DNA from: Nocardia exalbida NBRC 100660
GTDB taxonomy: Bacteria; Actinomycetota; Actinomycetes; Mycobacteriales; Mycobacteriaceae
DNA length: 64,000 nucleotides
NCBI RefSeq assembly: GCF_000308575.1
Contig: NZ_BAFZ01000163.1
Span: forward strand, 16,410-80,409
Reading direction: 5' to 3'
The first letter of the stretch is position 1, and each line of letters begins with the position of its first letter. The notes below the pieces were generated by a model. The model saw only the letters and a list, made by a program, of their open reading frames with translations, did not search any database and was not told where the DNA came from. Below are positions 19,337-28,148 of this stretch, one piece after another. The position numbers were made by a program, and so were the translations under genes.

Positions 19337-19842
19337 CGATGCGGAGCCGAGCCTCGTCTCGCGTATTTCGTATCGCCGCACAGGTATTCGACCTGCCACA
19401 GATGCTCCTCGTCCGCCGAGCGTCCGAAGAACGCCGCACACCACCGCAGGACCGAATCTCAACCGGACAAAGCGCAAACCTCCTGGTGGGGACGCCGAAC
19501 CGCAATCCGACGTATGCCCGATATCGCCTGCCGAGCGACATGCGTCGGACCGGTTCGATCATGGTGACGGTCATCCGATCGACCATTGGAACAATCGGGC
19601 GCCATTGCGTGTTGCCACTGGTGCCGCTACTGTTGATGCAGTCTCCATCTTGTGGATGTAGGTGACAGTTCCCTCCCACAAGAGTCCACATTCGCCACGG
19701 CGGTCTCGCATGCCGTGCCCACGGCACCGCGCTCGGACCGGATGGCTCCGGCCACAGCACACCGGCGCCGCAGCGAGCGTCATTCCCAGCAGGCGGCATT
19801 CATGGCGATCCGCCGCGTCCACAACTCACCAGGAGTAAATCC
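19337..19842. other. Leader region of the short rho gene
   Basis: 506 bases with no convincing gene on either strand. It may hold the rho promoter and a long leader. Short plus-strand frames lack ribosome sites. Confidence 0.5.
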
Positions 19843-20997
19843 ATGCAGCACAACGATATTCGCAGACAAGACAACGCAACCGGAGAGAACCGCACGACAT
19901 CGGTCACGGGCATCCTCGATGTCACCGACAACCATGCCTCGCTGCACGTCGAGGGCTACCTGCCCGGACCGCACGATGCTCATGTGCCCGCGCGCTCGAT
20001 CCGCGAGTACGGCCTTCGCCGCGGCGATATCGTCACCGGCACAGTCGGATCCAAGCGGGAAGGCACGAAACTCGCACCGCTGGTCGCAGTCGGCAGCGTC
20101 AACGGCCTGCCTCCGGGCAATGCCGGGTCGCGACCGCACTTCGCCGACTTGGTCCCCATCTATCCGCAGGACCGCATACGGCTGGAGACCGAGCCGCACG
20201 AGCTGACCACTCGCGTCACCGATCTGGTGATGCCGATCGGCAAGGGCCAGCGCGCGATGGTCGTCGCACCGCCCAAGGCGGGCAAGACGTCCGCGTTGCA
20301 ATCCATCGCGCACGGCATCGCCAAGAATCATCCCGAGTGCCACATGATGCTGGTGCTGGTCGGGGAACGCCCGGAAGAGGTGACCGACCTGTCCCGCGCG
20401 GTGCCGGCCGAGGTCGCCGCCGCGACCTTCGACCAGCCTGCCCGCGAACACATCGCGCTCGCCGAATTGGCCATCGAACGCGCCAAACGTCTCGTCGAAA
20501 TGGGCCGCGACGTGGTCGTGCTGCTGGACTCGCTGACCCGGCTGGCCCGTGCCTACAACCTGGCGGCCGCCGGGTCCGGCCGGATCCTCTCCGGTGGCGT
20601 CGACGCCGGGGCGCTCGCGCCACCGAAGAGATTCCTCGGCGCCGCCCGCAATATCGAGAACGGCGGCTCGCTCACCATCATCGCCACCGCGCTGGTCGAG
20701 ACCGGCTCGCTGGCCGACACCGTGATCTTCGAGGAGTACAAGGGCACCGGAAACGCCGAACTGAAGCTCGATCGGCACCTCGCCGACCGCCGCCTGTTCC
20801 CCGCGATCGACATCGACCGGTCGAGTACCCGCAAAGAGGAACTGCTGCTCACCGCCGATGAGCTCGCCGCCACTCGATCCCTCCGCAAGACCCTGTCGGG
20901 CCGCGACCCGCAGCAAGCGCTCGAACTGCTGCTGACCGGCATGAGGCAAACCGAGACCAATCCGGAATTCCTGACCCAGATCCGCAACGCGGGCTGA
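19843..20997 (+). CDS. Short Rho-type transcription termination factor (second copy)
   Basis: 384 residues. ATG 19843 follows CAGGAGTAA. An oligonucleotide-binding domain (about 20-80: GILDVTDNHASLHVEGYLP) leads into the RecA-like motor: Walker A APPKAGKTS at 142-150, Walker B VVVLLDS with Asp229, and the R-loop segment YKGTGNAELKLDRHLADRR. The usual actinobacterial Rho has over 600 residues with a long basic/acidic insert before the RNA-binding domain; that insert is absent here. So this is probably an accessory Rho, present beside the housekeeping copy elsewhere. It stands alone and ends at a strong hairpin. Confidence 0.9.
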   Translation: MQHNDIRRQDNATGENRTTSVTGILDVTDNHASLHVEGYLPGPHDAHVPARSIREYGLRRGDIVTGTVGSKREGTKLAPLVAVGSVNGLPPGNAGSRPHFADLVPIYPQDRIRLETEPHELTTRVTDLVMPIGKGQRAMVVAPPKAGKTSALQSIAHGIAKNHPECHMMLVLVGERPEEVTDLSRAVPAEVAAATFDQPAREHIALAELAIERAKRLVEMGRDVVVLLDSLTRLARAYNLAAAGSGRILSGGVDAGALAPPKRFLGAARNIENGGSLTIIATALVETGSLADTVIFEEYKGTGNAELKLDRHLADRRLFPAIDIDRSSTRKEELLLTADELAATRSLRKTLSGRDPQQALELLLTGMRQTETNPEFLTQIRNAG

Positions 20998-21047
20998 GAC
21001 GATGCGCTGTTCGACGAGATGCCTCGCAGGTGTTCTGCCGACCTGAT

Positions 21048-21076
21048 GTGTTCGGCGCCCGCCGGGCGCCGAACAC
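21048..21076. terminator. Bidirectional terminator between rho-like and DyP genes
   Basis: A perfect 13-bp stem (GTGTTCGGCGCCC, 21048-21060 with 21064-21076) and a three-base loop lie between the convergent stops at 20997 and 21080. Confidence 0.85.
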
Positions 21077-21079
21077 GTC

Positions 21080-22288
21080 TCACGCCTCGAACAGTGATTG
21101 CCCGAGATAGCCGCCCGGTGCCGCGACCCCGGGCGGGATCACGAACACCGCGGAACCGACCGGCGTCGTCCACACATTGAGCGCGTCGAATTCCGCGAGC
21201 CTGCGCTGTACCGGAACGAACTGCGTGTCCACGTCGCGCTGATAGGCGGCGAACAGCAGACCCGAGTTGGAGATCCCGCCCGGCGCGGGCGCGTCGTCGT
21301 AGTTGTAACCGCGACGCAGGAAACGCTCGCCGTCGTGTGTGTGATGAGCCCGGGCGATGTGCGACGACGGGGGGATGACGGGTATCCCGTTCGCGTCGAC
21401 GGCCGTGAAGTCCGGTTCGTCGAGCTCGTCGGTTCCGGTCAGCGGAGCACCGTTGGCAACGGTGCGGCCGATGGTGAGTTCCCTTTCCTCTCGGTCGATT
21501 CGGTCCCAGGTGTCCAATGTCATCGCGATCCGCCGCAGCACGCACGAGGTGCCGCCGCTGAGCCAGGGCTGGATCGCGCCGTCGTCCCACACCAGGCGGG
21601 CGAACTCCGGTGTGCCGGGAGCGAGGTTCACCGTGCCGTCCACCTGGCCCATCAGGTTGCGCGGCGTCCCGCCCGGCGCGGCATCGCGAAATCCACGCTG
21701 CACCCAGCGCACGGTGACCAGCGACGACACGCTCCGGCACAGCACACGCACCGCGTGTGACACCGTGGTCGCCTCATCGGCGCACACCTGCAGGAGCAGG
21801 TCGCCTCCGCTCCAGGCGGCTTCGAGCCGGTCGATGGGGAACGGGGGCAACGGCCGCAGCCAGGACGGCCTGCGGTGCTCGACGCCGGCCGCCGGGAACA
21901 CCGCGGGCCCGAAACCCACGGTGATGGTGAGCCGCGCCGGACGCTGCGCCAGTTCGGGCTCGGTGTCCGCGAGGGCGGGCCGCCCCTGGGTGAGCCGGGC
22001 GGCGTCGCCGGTCCATATCTTCAGCAGTCCGACGAGGTCCTCGCGCCGGACTCCCGCCCTCAGATCGAATGCGACGAACGCCGCGTGCGCTTGCGCCACG
22101 GTGTCGATCCCGGCTTGGTGCGGTCCGTAGAACGGCACCGCCGCGTCCCACGGCGCCGGATCGGGCCCCCGCTGTCCGATGCGGGCGGCGGCGAGCCCGG
22201 CACCGGCGACGCCTGCCGCGGCGGCACCGCCGCCCAGCAGGCGCCGCCGGTTGATCCGTGCGGGTCGCGGTCCGTTCCGCTCAGCCAC
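21080..22288 (-). CDS. Tat-exported DyP-type haem peroxidase
   Basis: 402 residues. GTG 22288 overlaps the end of the upstream copper-chaperone gene by eight bases, so the two are translationally coupled. The twin-arginine signal is NRRRLLGG with a hydrophobic run AAAAGVAGAGLAAA. The DyP signature GQVDG is at 214-218 with Asp217; proximal haem His lies in the SSHIARAHHTHDG region. Relatives are EfeB and the Streptomyces DtpA. Coupling with a PCuAC chaperone points to copper handling, as in the Streptomyces lividans DtpA locus, more than to iron uptake; this is inference. Confidence 0.92.
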   Translation of the reverse strand: MAERNGPRPARINRRRLLGGGAAAAGVAGAGLAAARIGQRGPDPAPWDAAVPFYGPHQAGIDTVAQAHAAFVAFDLRAGVRREDLVGLLKIWTGDAARLTQGRPALADTEPELAQRPARLTITVGFGPAVFPAAGVEHRRPSWLRPLPPFPIDRLEAAWSGGDLLLQVCADEATTVSHAVRVLCRSVSSLVTVRWVQRGFRDAAPGGTPRNLMGQVDGTVNLAPGTPEFARLVWDDGAIQPWLSGGTSCVLRRIAMTLDTWDRIDREERELTIGRTVANGAPLTGTDELDEPDFTAVDANGIPVIPPSSHIARAHHTHDGERFLRRGYNYDDAPAPGGISNSGLLFAAYQRDVDTQFVPVQRRLAEFDALNVWTTPVGSAVFVIPPGVAAPGGYLGQSLFEA

Positions 22289-22853
22289 CGTGCGCGGGGG
22301 TCTGCGCGCCGGCGTGTGACTCGCCGCCCGCGTGATCGGGCACGTAATTCTCCTGGTTGCCCGCGAAGTCGCGCACCTGGGCGGTGAATGTCGTGCTCGA
22401 GCCGTCGTCGAAGGTCAGCGTGAGCGACGTCTCCGATCCGGTGCGCAGTGGTCCGTGCAGGTCCATGAACATGATGTGGTCGCCGCCGGGCCGCAGTCGG
22501 GTGCGGCCGTGCGCGGGGACGACGAATCCGCCGCGTTTGGGCCGCATCGCCTTCGTCCCGTTCGCGTCGGTGACCACTTCGTGCAGCTCGATCCGGCCGG
22601 AGGCGGGACTGGTGGCCGAGACGATGGTGCGGGGGGTGTCGCCGCTGTTGATCAGGTCGCCGAACGCGGCCGACATCCCGCTGTCGGCCGCCTTGACCCA
22701 CTGGTCGGCAATCGTCACGGCATCGGCTGATGCGACGGTGTCGGTCTTGTCGGCCGACGAGCACGCGGTCAGCAGAAGGGGCACCGCCGCGGCGGCGATC
22801 GCGCCCCGCAGGAGGCGAGCGATGCGTGGTGAAGTGAAGGTATCGACAAACAT
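22281..22853 (-). CDS. PCuAC-type periplasmic copper chaperone lipoprotein
   Basis: 190 residues. ATG 22853 follows a GGAG site. The lipobox LLLTAC gives Cys31. The copper motif H(M)x10Mx21HxM of the PCuAC family is complete: His91, Met103, His126 and Met128. The C-terminal tail ends in a His-rich stretch (DHAGGESHAGAQTPAHGG). It should carry Cu(I) outside the membrane, for example to cytochrome oxidase or a cuproenzyme. The downstream DyP gene overlaps it. Confidence 0.92.
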   Translation of the reverse strand: MFVDTFTSPRIARLLRGAIAAAAVPLLLTACSSADKTDTVASADAVTIADQWVKAADSGMSAAFGDLINSGDTPRTIVSATSPASGRIELHEVVTDANGTKAMRPKRGGFVVPAHGRTRLRPGGDHIMFMDLHGPLRTGSETSLTLTFDDGSSTTFTAQVRDFAGNQENYVPDHAGGESHAGAQTPAHGG

Positions 22854-23209
22854 GAGAACTCCGGAAGTTTCGTGCGATGTGGTGTGGTGCGCCGACGAGA
22901 CGTGAGGCGTCGACCGACCCGCCGGTGGGCCTGCCGGTCCGTCACCGGGTGCTGTCGGCCGGCGCAGCCCACTCGTGGAGGGACGTCACCGGACCGGCGG
23001 AGGCGGGCGTTCTCCCGAACGCCACAACCACTGGGGGACTCGCCGAAATAGACCGCGGCTCACTGAATCTCGTGGCGAACCGCTGTGCCGTGCTACGAAC
23101 TGCGGTGGCATTCGCTGATTCGGAGAGGTTCCGAGCCGCGTGGACGATGTCGATCCGATTCGCGTCGCGGGGCGGTGAGCCCGCGATGCTCGTCGGCGCG
23201 AGGAAGAGG
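22854..23209. other. Non-coding stretch before the copper chaperone gene
   Basis: 356 bases with no supported gene. Probably the promoter region of the chaperone-DyP pair. I see no clear CsoR- or CueR-type palindrome. Confidence 0.45.
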
Positions 23210-23737
23210 TCAGGCCCGGAGTGGTGGACCGCGCAGTCCGGAGCCCGAACCGAGCAGCAGGCGCCGTGGATGCGGTAGCGCCCGGCCGACGGCGAACGAG
23301 CCGAGCCGGACCGGTGCGCTGGGCCCGGCGGCGAGCACGCGCACCGCGTGCCGCACCTCGGAAACCGCCCGCAGCACACCTTGTTCGGCGGCGCGGATGA
23401 GCAGCGCGCCGAGCGGAACGGCCGCCAGATGCGTCGAGAGCATCGCCGACGTGGTGCCCGCGTGGTGGTGATGGCCGGCCGACAGGGTGGATGCGACGTG
23501 CGCGACGGCTTGCCCCACCGCCAGCGTCGCCATGATCTCGCCCGGTCCACGCCGCTGCGGCCGCGTACCGGCCAGCACGCCCACCGCCGCGCACGCGGCG
23601 ATCAGCAGGGCGATCGGCGCGGCGCCGGGAGACAGCGCGCCGCCGCCGAGCGCGTGCGCCGCGATGCTCACCGCCCCGGCCGCGGATCCGACGAACGCGC
23701 CGCGCATCCGCGCCGCTACTACCGCCGGATTGTCCAC
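23210..23737 (-). CDS. Multi-pass membrane protein with a His cluster
   Basis: 175 residues; the start GTG 23737 is the best available, though its ribosome site is weak. Four to five hydrophobic segments (about 12-32, 38-58, 66-84, 98-115). A HHHH run in STLSAGHHHHAGTTSAML lies in a loop and could bind metal. It is upstream of the copper chaperone on the same strand but 356 bases away. Related proteins of unknown function occur beside PCuAC chaperones in mycobacteria and nocardiae, so a copper role is suggested by context only. Confidence 0.65.
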   Translation of the reverse strand: MDNPAVVAARMRGAFVGSAAGAVSIAAHALGGGALSPGAAPIALLIAACAAVGVLAGTRPQRRGPGEIMATLAVGQAVAHVASTLSAGHHHHAGTTSAMLSTHLAAVPLGALLIRAAEQGVLRAVSEVRHAVRVLAAGPSAPVRLGSFAVGRALPHPRRLLLGSGSGLRGPPLRA

Positions 23738-23881
23738 CGGCTCATACTACTTCCTGTCGTAGCGGTGACCGGCGCCGGATCGAGTTCATGCCCGGGCCGT
23801 CGGGTCTGGCGCGAGCCCGGGCTGTTCGGACCGAATCGGTTTGCTGGGCAATGTCTCTGCGCAACAGCGACGGCGGCCCGC

Positions 23882-24595
23882 TCAGATCGTGAGGGCCGCG
23901 TAGACGAGGTTGTGGTCGGATACCCCGCCGACGTCGTCGACCGCCGCCGCCGTGACGGTCGCGCCGTGCACCACCACGTGGTCGATGTACTGCGACTTCG
24001 GGCCCGAATCGCGCGGGCGGGTGGGGATGGCGTCCGCGGCGTATTCGGCGACGACGAAGGCGTCACCCAACCCGGCGGCGACGGAGGCGCGGTCGATGTT
24101 GAAGTCACCCAGCACCACCGCGGCGTTCGGCGATGCGTCGGTGGCGAGTTCGGCCAGACGGGTGAGCTGGTCGGTGCGCCGCCGGTCACCGGTCACGTGG
24201 GTGGCGATCACGGTCAGGCCGCCCGCGTCGACGACGAGAGCGCCTTTACCGCGGTCCTGGGCAAAGGATTCGGCGGTGACCTCACGGCTCGGCTCGGCGG
24301 TGAGCACGACCAGATATTCGCCGCCGTCGAGCAGGGAGCTGGGGACGCGCCGCGGGGTCGGCAACCGCTGATACCGCATCGCGTGGATCGTCCGGCCCGG
24401 CAGCGCCATTCGCAGGCCGGCCAACTGATCGCCGCTGACCTCCTGTAACGCGATAATCCGTTCGGTGCGTTCGGCCACCCGCGCGGTCACCGCGGCGATC
24501 CGCGCCCCCTCGTCCGGCCATCGGGTAGCGACGTCCTCGTACCAGTTCTCGGCGTGCACGCGATGCAGAACATTCCAAGTGGCCACCGTGATCAC
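23882..24595 (-). CDS. Endonuclease/exonuclease/phosphatase-fold protein
   Basis: 237 residues from ATG 24595. Family motifs are complete: TWNVLHR, IIALQEVSG, VVLGDFNIDRAS, SQYIDHVVVHG and GVSDHNLVYA. These give the metal-binding Asn, Glu, Asp and the general-base Asp-His pair. It could act on DNA, RNA, phosphoinositides or sphingolipids. No signal peptide is visible, so it is cytosolic. It stands alone. Confidence 0.88.
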   Translation of the reverse strand: MITVATWNVLHRVHAENWYEDVATRWPDEGARIAAVTARVAERTERIIALQEVSGDQLAGLRMALPGRTIHAMRYQRLPTPRRVPSSLLDGGEYLVVLTAEPSREVTAESFAQDRGKGALVVDAGGLTVIATHVTGDRRRTDQLTRLAELATDASPNAAVVLGDFNIDRASVAAGLGDAFVVAEYAADAIPTRPRDSGPKSQYIDHVVVHGATVTAAAVDDVGGVSDHNLVYAALTI

Positions 24596-24660
24596 CTTCG
24601 CGATGGTATGCGACCCGGGTGGAACGGGTTACGGCGCGGGCTGCGCCGCCCTCGGCGCGC

Positions 24661-25290
24661 TCAGCCCGCGCCCCGGATGTCGATGCCCTGCTGGAGCGAG
24701 GCCACCGCGCGATCGAGGATGCGGTGCAGGGCCGGAATCGAATGGTCCGCGCCCATCATCCAGTGGTCGAGGCCGACGCCGAAGGCCGCGAAACAGGCCG
24801 CGGCCGTGAGCTGCGGCCGCAGATCGCCGGCGGGGAGCCCGGCTCGGGCGGCGAAGTTCAGCGCCATCGCGCGCTGGCGTCCGAGGGCGCCGATGAAGTT
24901 CTCCCGGCGCAATTCGGGGTTGCCGACCAGCAGCTGCCTGGCCCGGCGCGCCGTGTCCGCTTGGCGGTGGCGTGCCGGGGCGTCCTGCTCATCGAGCAAG
25001 AAGTCGCGCAATGCCGCGCGCAGCGCGGTCAGCACCGATTCGCTCACCGGGCGCCGGTCGACGGCGGCGAGCAGTTGCGCCATCAGGTCTTCCTCGTGGC
25101 TGAAGACCACCGCGAGCTTCGAGGGGAAATGGCGATGGAAGGTGCGCCGCGAGACCTGCGCGGCGTCGGCGATCTGCTGCACGGTGGTCTGCTCGAACCC
25201 GTGCAGTTCGAACAGCCGCAGCGCCGCCTCGACCAACTCCCGGCGCACTCGCGTCTTCTCGCGTTCGCGTGGACCGTTCACGCCCGTCAT
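24661..25290 (-). CDS. TetR-family repressor
   Basis: 209 residues from ATG 25290. The HTH covers about residues 14-60 (TTVQQIADAAQVSRRTFHRH). The rest is a helical ligand domain (FGVGLDHWMM near the C-terminus). It is divergent from the lipase at 25407. The 116-base gap contains two inverted repeats (25325-25339, 25363-25379), likely its operators, so it probably controls itself and the lipase. Confidence 0.88.
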   Translation of the reverse strand: MTGVNGPREREKTRVRRELVEAALRLFELHGFEQTTVQQIADAAQVSRRTFHRHFPSKLAVVFSHEEDLMAQLLAAVDRRPVSESVLTALRAALRDFLLDEQDAPARHRQADTARRARQLLVGNPELRRENFIGALGRQRAMALNFAARAGLPAGDLRPQLTAAACFAAFGVGLDHWMMGADHSIPALHRILDRAVASLQQGIDIRGAG

Positions 25291-25324
25291 GTCCGCAGCT
25301 CTCTTCGCGATGTCCCGACGTTGA

Positions 25325-25379
25325 TGTCTCAGAGTGACACTTTAGCCGATTGTCGGGTTAGAGTGTCTCATCGAGACAC
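25325..25379. promoter_or_regulatory. Paired TetR operators between TetR and lipase genes
   Basis: 25363-25379 is GTGTCTC-ATC-GAGACAC, a perfect 7-bp inverted repeat. 25325-25339 is TGTCTC-AGA-GTGACA, a near copy. Both share the half-site TGTCTC and lie 38 bases apart centre to centre. Confidence 0.75.
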
Positions 25380-25406
25380 CACGCCGACGATCGAGAGGTG
25401 ACGCCC

Positions 25407-26543
25407 ATGTCGGTGCGACGTGCGGGAATTACCGTGGCCATGGCGGCGCTGCTGTGCGCGGGGGCCCAGATGGGTCCGGCGGTGGCCGATCCTGCGGGGC
25501 CGGGGTCGGCGCCGGGCACGGTCGCCACCGATGCGGCGATGCCCGAACCGCTCTGGATCGAGGGCGCGGGCGCGGCCCATCGCCTGACGTACTGGACCCG
25601 GACCTCCGACGACCGGCCCGCGCTGTCCAGCGGTGCCGTCTTCGTGCCCGCGGGCACGCCGCCGAGCGGTGGCTGGCCGGTGCTGTCCTGGGAACACGGA
25701 ACCGTCGGCCTCGCCGACGAATGCGCGCCTTCCACCGCGGGTCGCAGCAAACGTGACCTCGACTACCTGGCGACCTGGATGCGCCAGGGTTACGCCGTCG
25801 TCGCGACCGACTACATCGGTCTGGGCACCCCGGGACCGCACGCGTACCTGGACGGACGTGCCGAGGCGCACGCGGCGATCGACATGGTGCGTGCGGCTCG
25901 CGCGGCCGACGATTCGCTGTCGTCGAAATGGGTGGCGATCGGGCAGTCGCAAGGCGGCGGCGCCGCGGTGTTCACCGCGTCACTGGCCACGGAATACGCA
26001 CCCGACCTCGACTATCGCGGCGCCGTCGCCACCGGCCCGGCCTCCAATATCGTCGAGGCCGCTTCCTTCCTCGGACCAGGTGTGCCCGCGATCGGCAACG
26101 CGCACCTCACCGCCTACATCGCGTACGTGATGAACGGATTGAAGGCGGCGCGACCAGGCTTCGATCTGGACAGCTATCTCAGCCCGGTCGGCAGGCAATT
26201 GGCGACCGCCGCGGAGTCGCTGTGCTTCCAGCCGCTCGCCGATCGCGCGCAGGGAATCTCGGTCGACCAGTTGTTCTCCCGCCCGCTCGCCGACGGCGAT
26301 TTCGTCGCCACGGCGCGGCCGGTCATGGACGTCCCGCTGACGGGATACGACCGGCCGCTGTTCATCGGGCAGGGCACCAACGACACCGACGTCCCCGCCC
26401 CGTTGACCGCGAAGCTGGTCATCGATCTGGAATCGCACGGTGTCCGGCCCGACGTCCACGTGTACGCGGGGAAGGATCACAGCGCCACGATGGCCGCTTC
26501 GTTGCCGCACAGCATTCCGTTCGTCGCGCGCCTGTTCGCCTGA
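25407..26543 (+). CDS. Secreted lipase/esterase (alpha/beta hydrolase, LIP family)
   Basis: 378 residues from ATG 25407 (GAGAGGTG ribosome site). The signal peptide is about residues 1-27 (VAMAALLCAGAQMGPAVADP). The nucleophile is Ser181 in GQSQGGG; a catalytic Asp is likely in GQGTNDTDVP and the His in GKDHSA. WEHGTVGLADECAPS and the family layout match secretory LIP-type triacylglycerol lipases common in Nocardia and Rhodococcus. Regulation by the divergent TetR protein is likely. Confidence 0.9.
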   Translation: MSVRRAGITVAMAALLCAGAQMGPAVADPAGPGSAPGTVATDAAMPEPLWIEGAGAAHRLTYWTRTSDDRPALSSGAVFVPAGTPPSGGWPVLSWEHGTVGLADECAPSTAGRSKRDLDYLATWMRQGYAVVATDYIGLGTPGPHAYLDGRAEAHAAIDMVRAARAADDSLSSKWVAIGQSQGGGAAVFTASLATEYAPDLDYRGAVATGPASNIVEAASFLGPGVPAIGNAHLTAYIAYVMNGLKAARPGFDLDSYLSPVGRQLATAAESLCFQPLADRAQGISVDQLFSRPLADGDFVATARPVMDVPLTGYDRPLFIGQGTNDTDVPAPLTAKLVIDLESHGVRPDVHVYAGKDHSATMAASLPHSIPFVARLFA

Positions 26544-26560
26544 GCCGGGGCGCTCAGGCG
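26537..26560. terminator. Hairpin spanning the stops of lipase and MFS genes
   Basis: CGCCTGAGC (26537-26545) pairs perfectly with GCTCAGGCG (26552-26560) around six bases. It includes the stop codons of both convergent genes, only 10 bases apart. Confidence 0.6.
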
Positions 26561-28005
26561 TGCGCGGCCGCGGGCTCGAGTTCGGCGGTGTCCAGCGGCG
26601 GCTCGGTGGGCTTGCGGACCGGAATGGCCAGCGCGACCAGTGCGGCGAGCACGGAGACTCCGCACCCGATCAGCAGCCCGGTGCGGAAACCGGCCTCGGT
26701 GGGGATGGTGTGTCCACCGAGACGGGTGCTCATCTGCGCGAGGACGACTCCGACGACCGCCGCGGACACCGTGGTCCCGATCGAGCGCATCAAAGTGTTG
26801 AAGCTGTTGGCCGACGCGGTTTCCGACAGCGGGACCGCGCCCATGATGAGCGCGGGCATGGAGCCGTAGGCGAGGCCGACGCCACCGCTGCACACGCACG
26901 TCACGACGAGCAGACCCCAGGTCGATCCCAGCAGTAGGACCGATGAGCCGTACCCGAGGGCGATGACGATGCTGCCCACGATGAGCGTCACCTTCGGGCC
27001 GCGCGCGGCCGAAAGCCGGGCGCCCAGCGGGGAAACCGCCATCATCACCAGACCGGCGGGGGCCATCCACAATCCCATCGCCAGCATGGACTGCCCGAGG
27101 CCGTAACCGGTGACCACCGGCAGTTGCAGCAGCTGCGGGATGATCAGCGACTGCGCGTACATGGCGAACCCGACCACGATCGAGGCGGCGTTGGTCAGCA
27201 GCACCTGCTTGCGCGCGGTCACTCGCAGATCCACCAGCGGGTCGGCGGTTCGCAGTTCCCACCAGCCCCAGACCGCCAGGACCAGGATCGCGGTCGCGAA
27301 CAGGCCGAGGGTGGTTCCGCTCGTCCAGCCCCAGTCGGCGCCCTTGGACACCGCGAGCAACAGGCACACCAGCGCGGTGCCCAAGCCGAGCGCGCCGAGT
27401 ACGTCGAACCCGCCGCCTCCGCGCGCCGGGATGGGGGGCACCAGCAGCCAGATCAGCGTGGCCACGCCGGCGCTGAGCACGGCCGAGCCCCAGAACAGCA
27501 CGCGCCAGCTGGCGTTCTCGGCGACCGCGGCGGCGATCGGAAGCCCCAGCGCGCCACCGATCCCCATCGAGGCGCTCATCACCGCGATGGACGTGCCGAG
27601 CCGCTCGGTGGGCAGGAGGTCCCGCAGCGCGCTGATGCCCAGTGGCACGACGCCCATGCCGATGCCCTGCAGGCCGCGTCCGGCGATCATCGGTACGACC
27701 GAACTCGCCAGCGCGCAGACCAGCGATCCGCCGATGAGCGGCACCGTGCACGCGAGCAGCATGCGCCGCTTGCCGTAGAGATCGCCGAGGCGGCCGGTGA
27801 TCGGCGTGGCCACCGCACCGGCGAGCAGTGTCGCCGTGATGACCCAGGAGGCGTTGGACGGCGTGGCGTCCAGGAGCCGGGGGAGGTCCCCGATGAGGGG
27901 CACCACCAAGGTCTGCATCAGGGCGGCGACGATGCCCGCCGCCGCGAGTACACCGACTATGCCCTCGGACCGAACTTCCGATGGTGCTGCCACGCGGATC
28001 TCCAC
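26554..28005 (-). CDS. MFS drug exporter, DHA2 (14-helix) family
   Basis: 483 residues from GTG 28005 (AGAGAGA before it). About 14 transmembrane helices. Motif A is GRLGDLYGKRRML after helix 2, and the helix-5 motif C-like stretch is ASMGIGGALGLPIA. This family exports drugs or metabolites using the proton gradient. It is divergent from a MarR gene with twin palindromes in the gap, a common repressor-pump arrangement. Confidence 0.92.
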   Translation of the reverse strand: MEIRVAAPSEVRSEGIVGVLAAAGIVAALMQTLVVPLIGDLPRLLDATPSNASWVITATLLAGAVATPITGRLGDLYGKRRMLLACTVPLIGGSLVCALASSVVPMIAGRGLQGIGMGVVPLGISALRDLLPTERLGTSIAVMSASMGIGGALGLPIAAAVAENASWRVLFWGSAVLSAGVATLIWLLVPPIPARGGGGFDVLGALGLGTALVCLLLAVSKGADWGWTSGTTLGLFATAILVLAVWGWWELRTADPLVDLRVTARKQVLLTNAASIVVGFAMYAQSLIIPQLLQLPVVTGYGLGQSMLAMGLWMAPAGLVMMAVSPLGARLSAARGPKVTLIVGSIVIALGYGSSVLLLGSTWGLLVVTCVCSGGVGLAYGSMPALIMGAVPLSETASANSFNTLMRSIGTTVSAAVVGVVLAQMSTRLGGHTIPTEAGFRTGLLIGCGVSVLAALVALAIPVRKPTEPPLDTAELEPAAAHA

Positions 28006-28039
28006 TCTCTCTTGGACTCGTGTGTACAGTACATATTCA

Positions 28040-28070
28040 TTGCATTATGCACAAGGATTGCATTATGCAA
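28040..28070. promoter_or_regulatory. Twin MarR operators
   Basis: TTGCATTATGCAC (28040-28052) and TTGCATTATGCAA (28058-28070) are direct repeats of one palindrome, 18 bases apart. The second is a perfect TTGCAT-T-ATGCAA. The A+T-rich site stands out from its surroundings and lies between the divergent MFS and MarR genes. Confidence 0.85.
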
Positions 28071-28148
28071 ATACGCTGGTCCGGGTAGGCGGGTGTGGTA
28101 TACGTGCGGAGATGAGCCCGTAGCGGCGGATATCGGCAGGAGCGTTGT

